Shown piece by piece: positions 10,782-23,138 of a stretch of 64,000 bases of DNA. Position numbers and translations under genes: made by a program. A model generated the notes under the pieces. The model saw only the letters and a program-made list of their open reading frames with translations, did no database searches and had not been told where the DNA came from. The first letter of the stretch is position 1; each line of letters starts with the position of its first letter. Location of the stretch: the NCBI RefSeq assembly GCF_010183535.1, contig NC_071330.1, forward strand, positions 4,569,717 through 4,633,716. Reading direction: 5' to 3'. This stretch comes from Caenorhabditis remanei (taxonomy: Eukaryota; Nematoda; Chromadorea; Rhabditida; Rhabditidae).

Positions 10782-12339
10782 GGAACATTTTATTTTGAAA
10801 GTTCAAGTCAAATGATTTTAGGATCATGAATTAGAAAAAGGAAAAAAAAAGGACAAAATGAGAAGAAGAAGGAGAAGACTGGTGGAAACATAGAAGAATC
10901 GTTTTTTGGCGCATTGAAGATTTGCGATATAATCTCTTCAAGATATCTGAGGCGGTTTTTCACCGCCCATGAAAGTGCACTTTTTTTTTGGAGTGTGAGA
11001 TTTTTTACACCTAGAACTCCGCCCACTTTTTTGATGTCAGCAATTTTTTCTGGAAAATTATGATGAAAAGCTTCATTCTTGCTTTTTTCCTCGATACAAA
11101 CCGGTGACTGTTTTTATTGCTCTCATGGATTTCCTGAACCCAAGTCCTACTGTTTTCCCGACGGTTCAGTTTTTAAAAATCTGCAACTACTGAAATACTC
11201 AGCTTGAAATTTTCTAAATTTTGTCACCAGACCAGAGATGTTGGGAAGTGAAAATTTTCTTATCCGGAAGTCGGAAGTCGGAAGTTGGAAGTGATTTTTC
11301 TTATCAGGAAGTCGGAAGTAGGAAGTCGGAAGTAAAATTTCTTATCCGGAAGTCGGAAGTCGGAAGTCGGAAGTAAAAAAAACACCCGGAAGTCGGAAGT
11401 CGGAAGTAGATTTTTTCGCAAAGATTCAAAAAATCCTTGAAAAAGTTCATAAAATTCGAGAAAATCAGTGGAAAATTATAGTTTTTGGCTGAAGAAAAGC
11501 CTATTTTCTATCCTTTTAGACAATTTTTCCATGTATTTCTGCGACATTTACTTTTCCGAAATTTCACCGTTATGTAATGACAAAAGTAGGAAGTAAAATT
11601 CCTTATCCGGAAGTCGGAAGTCGGAAGTCGGAAGTGAAATTTCTTATCCGGAAGTCGGAAGTCGGAAGTTGGAAGTGAAAAAAACCCGGAAGTCGGAAGT
11701 CGGAAGTCGGAATTCCCAACAACACTGCACCAGACTATTTTCCAATAGCTCTTACTATGAGAAGGTTGAGATCATTTGGAATATTTCCTCTTTTCGCTGA
11801 GCATCGACTGCTAATAGTTACCTAGAAAACGATACGCAGCTAAATAAAGAACTTTCAGATCCTTTGCGAGATCCTTTTTTCAAAATTTATTCGAGACAAT
11901 TCGAGACCTTTCAGCAGCCGACATCTCCCGGGTTCCGCGCGCCACTACGTTCTACGTGAAAAGGGGCGGAGCTCTCTCAATAAACCACTTTTTATTCAAA
12001 TTTAACCCGAATTTACTTAGCAGAAAGAAAAGAAACAAAAGATGAATAATAAAATGACAATAAGAGCAGGGGGATTGAGGAATAATTTCAATGAGAATGA
12101 GTAAGACACTTGGAAACGACGGGGATATTGGGGTTTCAACGAAGAAATGAAAGAAAAACTATAAAAAATTGCAAAGGAAAACCAGTGAAAATTACCTAAA
12201 GAGGATGGAGAACGTGGCTATTTATGTCAGGAGAAAAAGGGAAATTTGGAGAATTTTAACCCGAATAATGAACGTTCTTGGTTTGAACTATGATTATCGT
12301 TATTATAAAATAATGAAACAAGGGGACATCAATTATTTA
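10782..12339. other. Intergenic region: possible helicase exon, hAT MITE, lin-13 3' flank
   Basis: An open stretch on the minus strand (about 10,870-11,030, containing AVKNRLRYLEEIISQIF) might be another decayed exon of the helicase. The MITE at 11233-11727 follows. From 11,730 to 12,339 lies the downstream flank of the minus-strand zinc-finger gene; no other gene was seen. Confidence 0.5.
11233..11727. mobile_element. hAT-like MITE with internal GGAAGTC repeats
   Basis: The ends CAGAGATGTTGGGAA and (inverted) CAGTGTTGTTGGGAA are flanked by a perfect 8-bp target-site duplication CACCAGAC (11225-11232 and 11728-11735). The body is built largely of the heptamer GGAAGTC in several blocks, with a unique AT-rich centre (about 11,415-11,585). 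There is no open frame, so it is non-autonomous. The 8-bp duplication and CAG ends fit the hAT superfamily. Confidence 0.85.
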
Positions 12340-15300
12340 TCAGTCAATTGTGTATACTTCAGCTTCTCCATTCGTGGGTCGGGAGGACTCTCCGAGAGCT
12401 GCAGCAACGTTCACAGAGCCACCAGCTCCAGATGTTGATGGACGAAGTCTCCCAGCGGCTTTCGATATTTTCAGTCCAGTGTAGTTATCGTATTCATCTC
12501 CTGTGGAGACAACGAGCTCACCGCGTGTTGAATGGGAGGATTTCACAAGGATGTTGAACTGAAATAAGGGAAAATAAATCAACTGCGCGGTAAAATTGCA
12601 AAAAAAAGGGGCGGCGCCTGAAACTCACCAAGTGACTCTTGCGACAATGATCCGCAAACTGCTCATCCGTCATTCCGGTTTGTCCACACAACTTGCAAAC
12701 CACTTGCTTCGACTCATTGTTTACGAAACAGTGTTCTTCACGAATGTGATCAATTCCTAAGGTTTGCTGGAAACGGGGCGAAGGTTTAGTAGATCAAAAC
12801 ATTAGATGAGAAAACTCACATAAATATCAGCAGGGAACTGTTTTAAACAACATCTGCACGACGAGCGATAGTCAAGTCCGTGACGAATCATATGCGACTG
12901 GAGGCATTCGGTTGTTTGCTGAAAATGGAGAAGGGGGTTGTCAATAGAGCGCACTTTCGAAACTTACATCTTTCGGCAGTGACCACATATCAAGTGATCC
13001 ACAAATCGGGCAACACATCGCGTCGGTTCCATTCGATTCGAGGAATTCCGTATGCTTCTTATCGTGTAGATCACAGAGTTGTTTTACCGCGAAACGCGCA
13101 TCACAGCACGACGCTTCAAACGGAAATTCCGCCGCGTGCTCGGTCCGAATGTGCTTCTCGAACGCTTTCGGCGACTGGAACTCGAGTTTCGTACACAATG
13201 GACAGCGAAGTTTGAACACGTTTGATTTGAATCCGGTGACTTCTGAAATCAATACAGTACATAATGTTGCCAAATGATTTTTTTTAACTCACGTTGCTTG
13301 GCGTGGGCCGGTGTCAAATGCTCGCGAACGTAGTGGAGGAACAGGTCGATTTCCGATTTTTGCGAATTTCCGCATTGACGGCAGAACCACATAGTTTCCG
13401 ATTCGTGCATGGTGTGAAGTTGACGATCGAATTCCGAGTAGAGCATTTTGTCGCATCCCTGGAAAGAAAAGAAAAGTTAGGGGTAAGATGAAAGTGTGCT
13501 CTAACGAAGAGCTATGAGGTGGAGCTTCTCTCTGCTATTAGCACGGCACGTTTCTTACAACCGCGCTCTAACGAAACCAAAGAAAATTGTGTCCGAAATC
13601 AAGAGTCTCAGAGAAAAAGAGACATTTTCAAAGGCATTTCGGTGGAGCGCAGTTGTAAGAACAGTGTCGAGCTAACTTAAAAAATTCTTACCGAATATTT
13701 ACACTTTGTCGACGTCGCAATATGATTTCTGATCACTGGCGCAGTTTGAGCTACCGGAGGTGTCGCCGGATTTCCACGATTATTCACAACAAATCGACGA
13801 GTCGGTTGAGTGGCTGGTGATGGTCGCTGCGCTGCCATATTCGATTGTGCTGGATGTATGACTCTCGCCCCGTTCGATGTCATGGATACCACGGGAGCTC
13901 CTCCGTTGATTCCAATCGGCGCGTTCGCTTGAATATTCGGATTGCGTTGAGTGACATTCGGATTCTCGAGTTGTGGTGCTAGTGGTCGTAGGACGTTATT
14001 GAATCTCTGTGGTTGTTGTGGTTGATGTGGCGGTATACCCGGAATAGCCTTCACATTGCCGAAGCGTAGCATACTTGCACGATTCTTATCACTAAGATAT
14101 CGAATCAATGGGAAATCTTTCCGTTGATCGGCGTACGGCTCCATGTTGACAAAAGTTGGAAAACCGGTCTCTTCGCTATGCTTATTGTAAGCCATATAGC
14201 TGAACCATTGTTGGAAACAGTGGCAAGTCTTACAAGTAACCAGAGTGTCACATTGTACCAACATCGATCGATGCGTACAATCCGATGGTGTGTGGAGTTG
14301 AATGGCCTTCTGAAGCACCTTCATCGCGAATTCCTTCTCGTTCGCCGGTTCATAATTCAATAGTTGAACCGGGACAGCTCCCATTCTCTGTGCGTGCGTG
14401 AAGTGATGTCCAGTGTGAGTCGATATGTGTTGGTAGACGTAATCGGGATTCGTCGATCCGAGCGCGCAAATTTTGCAGAAATAGAAGAGTTCCGTCTCGT
14501 GAGTCAACTTCAAATGCTCCATAAGAGCGAGATCATTCGGGAATCGGACGAGACATCTTCCACAAGCGAAGAACACTTTCTTGTCGCGATGCGCTTGGAG
14601 GTGATTGTTGAGTGCGGTGTGGTTGAAGGCGATTCCACAGCAATCGGCACACGCAAGCGTCGTTTCACCGTGTTGTTGCTGAAAATCAAGGGAAAATTAG
14701 CAATTTTTCGAATTCCAGTACTCACCATATGTCTCATATGCTTCACCTGATCCTCAAACACAATCGAACAATTTCTACACAAGTATGCGGCTCTCGTAGT
14801 CTTCGGAATCCCGTAAGACTCAAGACTGCACACCGTCCCACCGGCATCCTGTTTGTGATCTTTTTCAGCGTGATGTTTGAGTGAGGAATTCGTATAGAAT
14901 GACGATGAGCATTTCGTGCATTTGAACTTCTTCTCACGTCCAGCAGACACATTGGAGGGAAGGGTTCCGGCGGAGCTGAAAAAGTTCAATTAATTATTGA
15001 GTCCTACCAAATTTTATCAAGAAACGATACAGTGCCGTCTAAAAGGTTGTAAGCTTTGGCCGTTTTCAGTTGAAATTAGCCAACTTTGAGAAGAGCAATT
15101 TTTTTCTAAAATCGACCAATTTCAGTGTAAAATAGTACGATTTTTGAGCTGTCGTCTTAAAATAACCATACATCACTAGGGAGTGCTCGTACAAAAAAGT
15201 TGCGAACTACTAAAATGGAGCTCTACCTTTGATCTGTATGATTCATAAAAATCTATTTGATATGACAACAAGTATTACCATGACACACTCTCAAAGTTGG

Positions 15301-18300
15301 CCAATTTCAACTGAAAACGGTCAACGTTTACAACCTTTTGGACGGTACTGTACACTGCTAGAATATAACAGATTTTCAGCTCTTCTTCTTTCTAAGTTTT
15401 CGCACTAGAATCCCTCTTCAAACTCACTTCTCCACCTCGGCCACCACCGCCAACTCGTCATCCCCATTCTCGTCGATAACCTCCTTCACCACTGGCTCTC
15501 CTCCGCTCGGCGATTTTCTCACTTCCAACTCCGCGTCGTCTTCGTCAATGTATCCTGGCGCTTTGACTGCTCCGTATCCATCGGACGATTGTTCGACTCG
15601 GACTGAAAATTTAAAATTGGGGGTTAGCATATTTTCTATGACGGAGACTTGTAGACTGTCTATTGCTTAAAATTTTCTTGAAAAGTTCTCGAGTCGCTTG
15701 GAATTTTTTGTTATTAGTGGTCATTTTTAAACGAGAAATGATTACCTGTTCGGTCTATTTCGCTAGTGGAAGATGAGGTTGCCACGTTGTTGGTATTTTC
15801 TGGAAAATCAATTTTGTAATATGTTTAAAAAGCGCTCCAACTCACTGTCTACAGTAACCGGATCAAACGCCACACAATCCTCATCATCACTCAACATGAC
15901 AACATCGTTATTCGACGTTGGATTTTTAGGCTTAACAGGGAACACTCTCGGAGCTCCTCCTCCTACTGATGTACCTGCAGCGTTTCGATTTCTCGCCGCC
16001 GGTCCCTCCAATGCATCGAACAACGTTCTCGGTGGTGAATGTGGCCGATAAGGCGGGATGTTTTCCATGTTAACCGGTCCCAACCTTCCCATCATGTAGG
16101 TCTTGCCCGTTCGATCGACATTTATAAAAGAAGTCGGTGGATCTCCTCCTCTAACCCATCGCATGTATCCACTATCGTCTTTCGGATAAAGGCTCTTCAT
16201 GAGAAGGTGTAGCTTCCTCTGCATTTCCCGAGCAGGTGCAGTTTTCATATGACTCGGTCGATGTCTGACCATCGCCTCCTGAGTTGGCGCCTGGATTCCA
16301 CAAAGTTTACAGTGATTCCGCAGAATATGAACCGAATCGAAATGATCGCAGTACTCGCTGGGCGTGTTGAAGAACTTAATCGGTTGACATTCGCACGCGT
16401 AGATATGTCTGTGTGGATTCAGACACTTGTGCTCATAGTACTCTCCGACACTTGTGAACACTTTGGGACAGTATGTGCATTGGAATCTTCTGAGCGCCTG
16501 TATGTGAGATCGTTGCATGTGGACACGATTTGCTGTCGCGTCCGGTGATTTTTGACCGCATATTGAGCACTTGGAGATCTTTTTGCATCGATATATCAGG
16601 TGGGACGACATGAAGCGATGGCTTTCTTGACAGTGGGCGCAGCACTGAAAACAGAGGATTAGGGGGTGGTTTTGTGGTATTTGTTGGAATTAGAAAACAT
16701 TTTCAAATTTCGTGAAACCTTCTCCACTTACCAGGGCTCCAGAAATCTTGACAACATGTTTCGTCATGAAATGCTTCTGCAATTCGTAGTGTCCATCCAC
16801 CGGCACCGGATCCTCACACAAGGGACAATGCGCCCATCGTTCGGGATGCTCATCCAAGTGAGTGGTGAGCTCATTGATATTATCGTAAGTCAATTCACAG
16901 ATATAACACATCAATCTCATATCGACATTTCTGTAATCCGCTGGGCAAATCGCAATCGAATTGAATGGAATGTCTCGAGGTGGTAGTCGTTGGATATCCA
17001 CTCCATACACCGGTGCGAGACCGACAGCGATCTGACTCAGTCGTGGATCCGCACTTCCATTAGCGGATGTTCCTGGAGCTGAGCCAGATGAAACATCTCG
17101 AATCGATTGGGGGAAGTTTCGTTGAACTGATGGCACTGGAATCGGTCTCACTGTCATGTCTCGAATCTGTGGCAGCATTTCTCCAGTCGCTTGAATGAAC
17201 TCAATCGTCGAAAAGTGTCGACGTAGCATATGAGTGTAGACAATATCGATTGGGAAAATCTCTCGACACGTCGGACAAGTTCCAGACGACGTCATGCCTG
17301 GCGGACGGTTTTCGGCGATTGCGTTCGTGCAGACGTGAACTCGCTTCGTGTTGGAAGTCGCGTAGCCTTTTCCACAATTCGAGCATACGTGAACGTGGTA
17401 TTTGACGATATGATCGACGAATACATCGAGATTTTCATAGTCCTTTTCACACCAAGAGCATTTATACCAGCGGGTCTGAAAATGTATTCATTATTTATTA
17501 GTTTTTGATAGAAAATGCAAAATTTCTCAACTTACACTTCTCGGAAGATAAAACGGTTTGCATCTCGTAGCGAGCTTTGGATTCGGAGCATTCGGAAAAT
17601 ATGGTGTTCTAAACTCGGGAATTTTCATCGGTACATGCAATCTCGGATCGAAAGTACTTCCGGCAAGTTGTGGCCGTCCTGGAGCAAGCTGTATAGCTGG
17701 CGCTTGTCTCTGTGTTGCCGGATTCGAAGCCGGTTCTTGGCGTTGCAAAACGGGAGGCTGTTGATGACGTGGCTGAATTTTCGAATCGAGTAATCCAGTG
17801 AACGGAAGGAGACAATCGATATCGGTCATTCGTGCCAAATGAGTTCTCTGATCTTTCTGTAGGCCGTGGAAATGTTTCGCCAGTTGCATCATTGATCGAT
17901 CGTAGCGAGTTTGTTGGAACGCATCGGGCACTTCATCATTTGCAGACGGTATCGACATTTTCAGATTGTGAACGGTGCTTGCGTGTGAGCGAAGAGCAAT
18001 GACAGAGCACAGATGGGCATCGCATCCTGGTACAATACAATGGACACCGGCATGTGGTCCTGATGCTCCATGGTAGATTTCGATGAGGGAATCCTGAAAA
18101 AATAAAATAAAATGTAATTAGAGAATAATGACATGAAAGCCTTTTAAAAGTGTGCGGCGAAAATGCTATAGGCTCCGCCCATTTTGCTTTTTTACTGAAG
18201 TTTAGTATGTCTATTAGCACGCCGCGCTCTACCGAAATCGAAGAAAATTGTATATTTTAAGGGAATTTCGATGGAGCGCAATTGTAAGAACTGTGGCGAG

Positions 18301-21300
18301 CTTATAGAAAGCTGAAAGCATGCCCGATCTATTTTGGGTTACAGTACAGGGGCGGAGACTATTACAATTTCACAGCACATTCTGTTTTCCTAGATGCGCC
18401 TCCAAAACCGTACCTCCGGCACATCACACTTTGCACTATGCGTTGCAATGTCCGAATTCACGACATGATTGCATTTTCCGCAGTACACGTAGATCTTGTT
18501 AACCAACAGAATATCCTTTAAGGGGTCTATACAATTCGTGAGTGGCATCGTGATAGTCTTCATCGCCGCCGCTGCAATCTCATCAGCAATCGGACAGACA
18601 AGTGCGGGGAGCTTCACTGTTTCAGCATGTTTCAGAATCTCCAAAGCCTCCTCTGGCTCCAGAAGACGTTCCCGAGTCATGAACACGTTGGCGCCAAGCA
18701 TTTTTTCGATCCGCTTTCTCGCTTCCTTCTCAGCCTCCGATCGTTCAAACATCGCATTTCGATCGATATGCTCATATCCCAAGTCTCCACGTGCTCGTTT
18801 CACCAGCTTCTTTCCATTTTTATTTCCAGAACCGACTTCAGGAGATTCTTCAGAATCAGATGAGGACGCTTCCTGTTCCTGCTCTTTCAACCGTTTCTGG
18901 AATTCCTCCTCTCCAGAAGACTCTCCAGGCTCCAAAGTGAATTCTCCAGTATTCTCTCGATTCTCCTTCTTATCACTTTTCTTCCTCTTCCATCTGAACA
19001 CTTTTTTTCGGATCGTATTCTCATCGGGTCCCACGAATTCACTGTTCATCGACTTCTCCATCGTCTCCATCGCTTGAATCTCGTTGGCAGTGAATCCACC
19101 GACGGCGGCGATGTTCGATTTGAATCCGACATGAGGGGGACGACCAGAAGCGGGTGGCGGATGATATGTGGCAGTGTTGACGAGATGATTGGCGAGTTGG
19201 AGCGATTGTGAGTAATGAGTTAGGCTGTGAAGTCTGAAAATGGAATTTTTTAAAAAGAATTCGAGGGTCCAGCAACAAACCTCAAAGTATATTCCGTTCC
19301 AAACTGCTTCTGACACTTTGTACACGTCTTGGGACCATGTTTTTCTCTAAAGTGATCCTCAATCTCTTTCAACGACTTGAACTCTTCGATTCCACACTCT
19401 GCACAACTCAAAGGAATCCCAATATCGAATGAGGTTATAATCTGGAATTGCATTCGCACATTCTTTCCCTCTTCTGGAACTCCTTTCCGGAAGTAGACAA
19501 GGATCGGAATCAACGCTTTGCACGAGTGATTCTTAACAGCTGTGGCGAAGTAGGTCCATCCTTTCTGACCGGCTACAGAAGCTTTCACGGAGAGCCAGAG
19601 ACCACACTGGGAGCAAGTGAGATACATGTAGGCGGCGGATAGCGAGAGGGTCTGTTGTTTGCAGATAAGGTCGTACATATGATCTCCGAACTCTTTGCAT
19701 TCGTGTTTCGTCAGATCGTAGCGAGATGAGAACACTTTCAGACAGAAATCACATCCGAAGAAGTGTACGATGTCGTGGAATTGGAGATAATGCTCAATGA
19801 CTTGACACATGTCAGAGACGATTGGTCGGAGGGAGCAACAGTTGACACGGACTTCGTTCTCGCGCAGCATTCGTGGTGGCGGCTGAAATTTATTGACTTA
19901 ATTTTTTTAGTTTCGAAATTAAAAAGCTAGCAAGCGTGCTCCATTGTGTATTTCTCAATTTGAATTTCAATTGTCCGAGTGTCTAAGACCAGAAATCCTA
20001 TTTTTCAGAAAAGATTTCTGGAAAGTAACACTCTGCTTTTTTCGCTTCGCGTTTATATTCCACTTTCTTTAAAAATTCCAGAACAGACTGAATATGGATT
20101 CAAAATGTTACTGGGTAGTGGTTGCCGTAACCAGAGATGTGGGGAATTGAAAATTTTGGAGATTTCGGAATTCGGAACTTTTCCGAATTATTATTTTCGG
20201 AAATTCCGGAAGTTTAGAAAACTCGGTTTTTCAAATTTTTCATCACCAAAGTCCATGAATATATGCAGTAAAAACTAAACATTTTGTAAATTTTGACTCA
20301 GGTGTGACGTTTTGGTACCGTTCACGTTTTGTTTTGTACCTTTTTTCATTACGAAAATCTCTGAATCTCGGAAATTTCGGAAAAAAACGTTCTTCCGAAA
20401 AAAATTATCGGAAATTGGAAATTTCCGAAAGTTTCGAAGAAGAAAATTCGGAAACATTCCGACGGAAAACGGTTTCGAAAAAAGTCGGAAATTTCAGAAT
20501 TTCCTATTTCCGTTCCGCACATCTCTGGTGGTAACGGTGCGCCAGACACTATTTTAACCAGTTTTCTGCTCTCACCCTATTCGGATCGGTGACCAAAATC
20601 TCCGACAACGGCATACTCAAATGCGGCACAAACATTCTTGACGCATGAAAATCCATTCTCGCCTGATACTCGAAATTTCGTCGATAAGACATGGGCATCG
20701 AATTATAGATGTGTCGAAGACTTCTCAATAACATGTGATCATCCGCTTCGACAACACATCGTCTTTGCACAATTCCAGCCAAATCCAGCACACTTTTATC
20801 GCCGATTTTGCTTATAAACTTTCGAAAACCGCCGGAACTTCGCTTGATTGCCGGCAGTTGTTCGAGCATTGTTCCAAATTTTCTCGCTTCTCTAGCAGGT
20901 TGTTCATCTGTCGGTCTGGGCACGAATTGCATATATTCATCAATTGCAGTTTTATTTTCAAAAAGAGCTCTCCCTGTGGCCAATGTTGAATTCGCTTGGG
21001 ATCCAGGTGGTTGGTATTGAGTATTATTCTTCTGACCTCCACCGCCCGTTTTCCTTTTTCTTCCCGCCGGCCGCCCGTTTTCTGATTCTTCCACATAGTT
21101 CTCATCCAGCTCATCTCTTGTCCTTTTTTGTCGTTTATTTGTGGAACTACGGAATTCTGTGACAAGCGATTGAGCTTGTGCTTCATCGCCTCGTTCGATA
21201 CTCGCATAGTTGACGGATCGACGTGGACGAGCCGAGTGACCGAAGGTGGTTAGTGGCGCTTTTGGCTCCTCGAATTGTCTGAAATAAGGAAAATTTTAGA

Positions 21301-22818
21301 ATGGATTTTTATTAACATTGGGTGAGTTCTATTTGAAAAAAGTTAACAAAAATATATCTTACTACTGATAGAAAGCGAAAAAATATAATTTTCGGCTCAA
21401 AATTTATCAAGAATCCATCAAAATATCACTGAACTTTTTGCGAATTTCGGGCGTTTTTCACTTTGAAAAGATTAGGGTGAAGTGGTGAAAATCGATATTC
21501 TGCCACTAAAAATAAAATGGAAATATTCTGGAACCAAATATAGGAAATTTCTAGATTAATACGAAAAATTTTGTTTTAAAAAACAGCAGAAGGTTTCATA
21601 AATTATATTTTTCTGAAAAGTTAAAAACTGTAGTCAAAATTGTTTGAAACTAACAATTTTAGCAAAAAAAAATCAATGTGTTTCATCAGAAATTCGATTC
21701 AAAATATAAAAATTGGGGAACTTTTCTCATTTACAGCTGAAATTTCCAGTCTTGCGAAATTTTGGGTCGGCCCGGATTTGAATTTTAAACTTTTCTCACT
21801 AAATTTTTTTAACAAAAAAATTCCTGAAAAATTTCCATATTTTTTCTCAAGCATATTACTCAAAAACCGTAGAAATCTACAGAAAAAATGCAACTTTGGA
21901 AATTTCATGGAAAAATTGAAAATTGAGAAGAAAATTCATGAGAAAAATCCGGCTGACGCATCTTGTTCAACTTTATTTGACGCGAAAACGGATTATAGCG
22001 TACTCCCAAAATAAGTAACGGCTGAAAATGTAATATTTTTCGCCAAAAAATAATGAACTGCAAAGCTTTTTAAAAACGATAGTTCAAATGTTTTTATCGG
22101 CGAAAAATATCAATTTCAGTCGTTTAATATTTTCGGAATACGTTAATCCGTTTTCGCGTCAACTAAAGTTGAACAAGATGCGTCAGCCGGATTTTGCTCA
22201 TGAAGTTTCGTCTCAATTTTCAATTTTTCGACGAAATTTCCAAACTTGTATTTTTTCTGTAGATTTCTAAGGTTTTTTGAAAAACCGTAGTAAAATACTT
22301 TTTTTTCACACTTTTCAACTGCGAGACCCATTTAAACAAATTTCATGCGCCTTTAACACCACAACCAATATTATAAACTAACACAATATCCCACCCATGT
22401 GCATTCACAACTCCGCCCCCTACGACTCACTTTCTATCATCCTCTTTGCTCTCCCTGCTACCACCTCCTCCATTTCTTCGCCTCTTCGGTTCTTTTTCCA
22501 CCAACATGTGATTCCACTTCTCCACTTCATCGTCCTCTTTTTCTGTGACCGCATCAAGTGTCTCCAGAAGGTCTGCTATTCCAGATGGACCTTCCGAAGA
22601 GCCCGCTTCATCTGGTGACGCCTCTTTGGAATTTGCTTGCTTAAACTATGAAAGCGGTTAACTTTTTGAAATTTTCGATAAAAATTAAACTTTGTGATTA
22701 AAAGTTTTCAAAACAAAACAAAAACAATTTTTACCTCGCCCTCCTGATCCGGTTCCTCTTGTTTCACCTCTGGCTGATTGATCTGCTTCATGAACTCCAA
22801 CTCATCGTCGGACTCCAT
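12340..22818 (-). CDS. lin-13: Multi-C2H2 zinc-finger protein, LIN-13 orthologue
   Basis: Seventeen phase-consistent exons: 22818-22735, 22645-22431, 21278-20576, 19882-19281, 19233-18414, 18093-17536, 17475-16732, 16644-15846, 15799-15746, 15602-15428, 14975-14726, 14678-13692, 13458-13293, 13242-12968, 12918-12820, 12766-12629, 12558-12340; about 2,295 residues. Roughly 25 C2H2-like fingers spread from exon 4 to exon 16, for example CTYCPKVFTSVGEYYEH and CKLCGQTGMTDEQFADH; several span introns. LSCAE at about residues 492-496 fits the LxCxE Rb-binding consensus. C. elegans LIN-13 is a protein of about 2,250 residues with some two dozen fingers and LxCxE; it acts with LIN-35/Rb as a synMuv B repressor of vulval fate and in heterochromatin. 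The N-terminus is acidic (MESDDELEF). The identification rests on size, fingers, LxCxE and the nearby ncl-1. Confidence 0.82.
13538..13676. repeat. Short palindromic repeat with GCGCTCTA ends, lin-13 intron
   Basis: TTAGCACGGCACGTTTCTTA with CGCGCTCTAACGAAA faces its approximate inverse (TTTCGGTGGAGCGCAGTTG, ending GAGCTAA). A second copy lies at about 18,207-18,312 in another intron of the same gene, and fragments occur at about 29,220-29,265. This family explains many of the isolated GCGCTCTA words in the window. Confidence 0.6.
15030..15350. mobile_element. Mariner-like MITE in a lin-13 intron
   Basis: The ends CAGTGCCGTCTAAAAGGTTG and (inverted) CAGTACCGTCCAAAAGGTTG are flanked by TA on both sides (15028-15029, 15351-15352). 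It shares internal sequence (AGGGAGTGCTCGTACAAAAA) with the larger copy at 55815-56266. There is no transposase frame. Confidence 0.75.
18207..18312. repeat. Second copy of the GCGCTCTA-ended palindrome
   Basis: TTAGCACGCCGCGCTCTACCG at the left (first 20 bases shown by position) and TTTCGATGGAGCGCAATTG toward the right match the 13538-13676 element in inverted order. It lies in the lin-13 intron 18094-18413. Confidence 0.55.
20132..20527. mobile_element. hAT-like MITE in a lin-13 intron
   Basis: The ends CAGAGATGTGGGGAATTG and (inverted) CAGAGATGTGCGGAACGG resemble those of the 11233 element. The flanks GCCGTAAC (20124-20131) and GTGGTAAC (20528-20535) agree at 6 of 8 positions, consistent with an older duplication. 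The interior is rich in TTCGGAAATTTCGG-type words. Confidence 0.7.
21856..22300. repeat. Inverted repeat with arms of about 145 bp, lin-13 intron
   Basis: The left arm (about 21,856-21,998) and right arm (about 22,140-22,300) are inverted copies; both contain ATCCGGCTGACGCATCTTGT or its complement. The spacer is about 140 bp. It is a MITE-like fold-back sequence lying in the large second intron (21,279-22,430); nothing else in that intron looks functional. Confidence 0.7.
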
Positions 22819-22832
22819 GTTTGGAAATCTGC
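22819..22832 (-). promoter_or_regulatory. Probable trans-splice acceptor of lin-13
   Basis: On the minus strand GTTGCAG ends about 11 bases before the ATG at 22818, with no obvious upstream exon. This is the usual arrangement for spliced-leader addition in Caenorhabditis. Confidence 0.5.
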
Positions 22833-22920
22833 AACAACAAAAAAAGTTGTTTGGGTGAACAATTCCGAAGAGACTTGAAAGCGAATACAAAATTTGAAAG
22901 TTCTGTGGAAAAAAAACAAA

Positions 22921-23138
22921 AAGTTTCGACAAGGATTTTCAAAAAAAAATTTCGCGGGCTGCTGAAAGGCGCAAGGGAGTTGTGGGCGGAGTTTAAACTG
23001 CAAGCGGCGCGGTTCTAATTATAGTTTTTTTTTAAGTTAAGAACCGCTCCACTTGCAGTTTAAGCTCCGCCCATAACTCCCTGCGTTTGCGCTTTTGAGC
23101 CTGCGAAAATTTTTTTCTGAAAATCCTAGGCGAAACTT
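22921..23138. repeat. Long palindrome just upstream of lin-13
   Basis: Arms of about 95 bp with a short AT spacer near 23,020: the left arm starts AAGTTTCGAC, the right arm ends CGAAACTT. The arms contain GTGGGCGGAGTTTAAACTGC and its near-complement. It starts about 100 bp 5' of the lin-13 ATG, so it could affect promoter structure. Confidence 0.75.

Noticed and set aside
12880..13215. Plus-strand 111-codon frame
   Set aside because: Antisense shadow of lin-13 zinc-finger exons.
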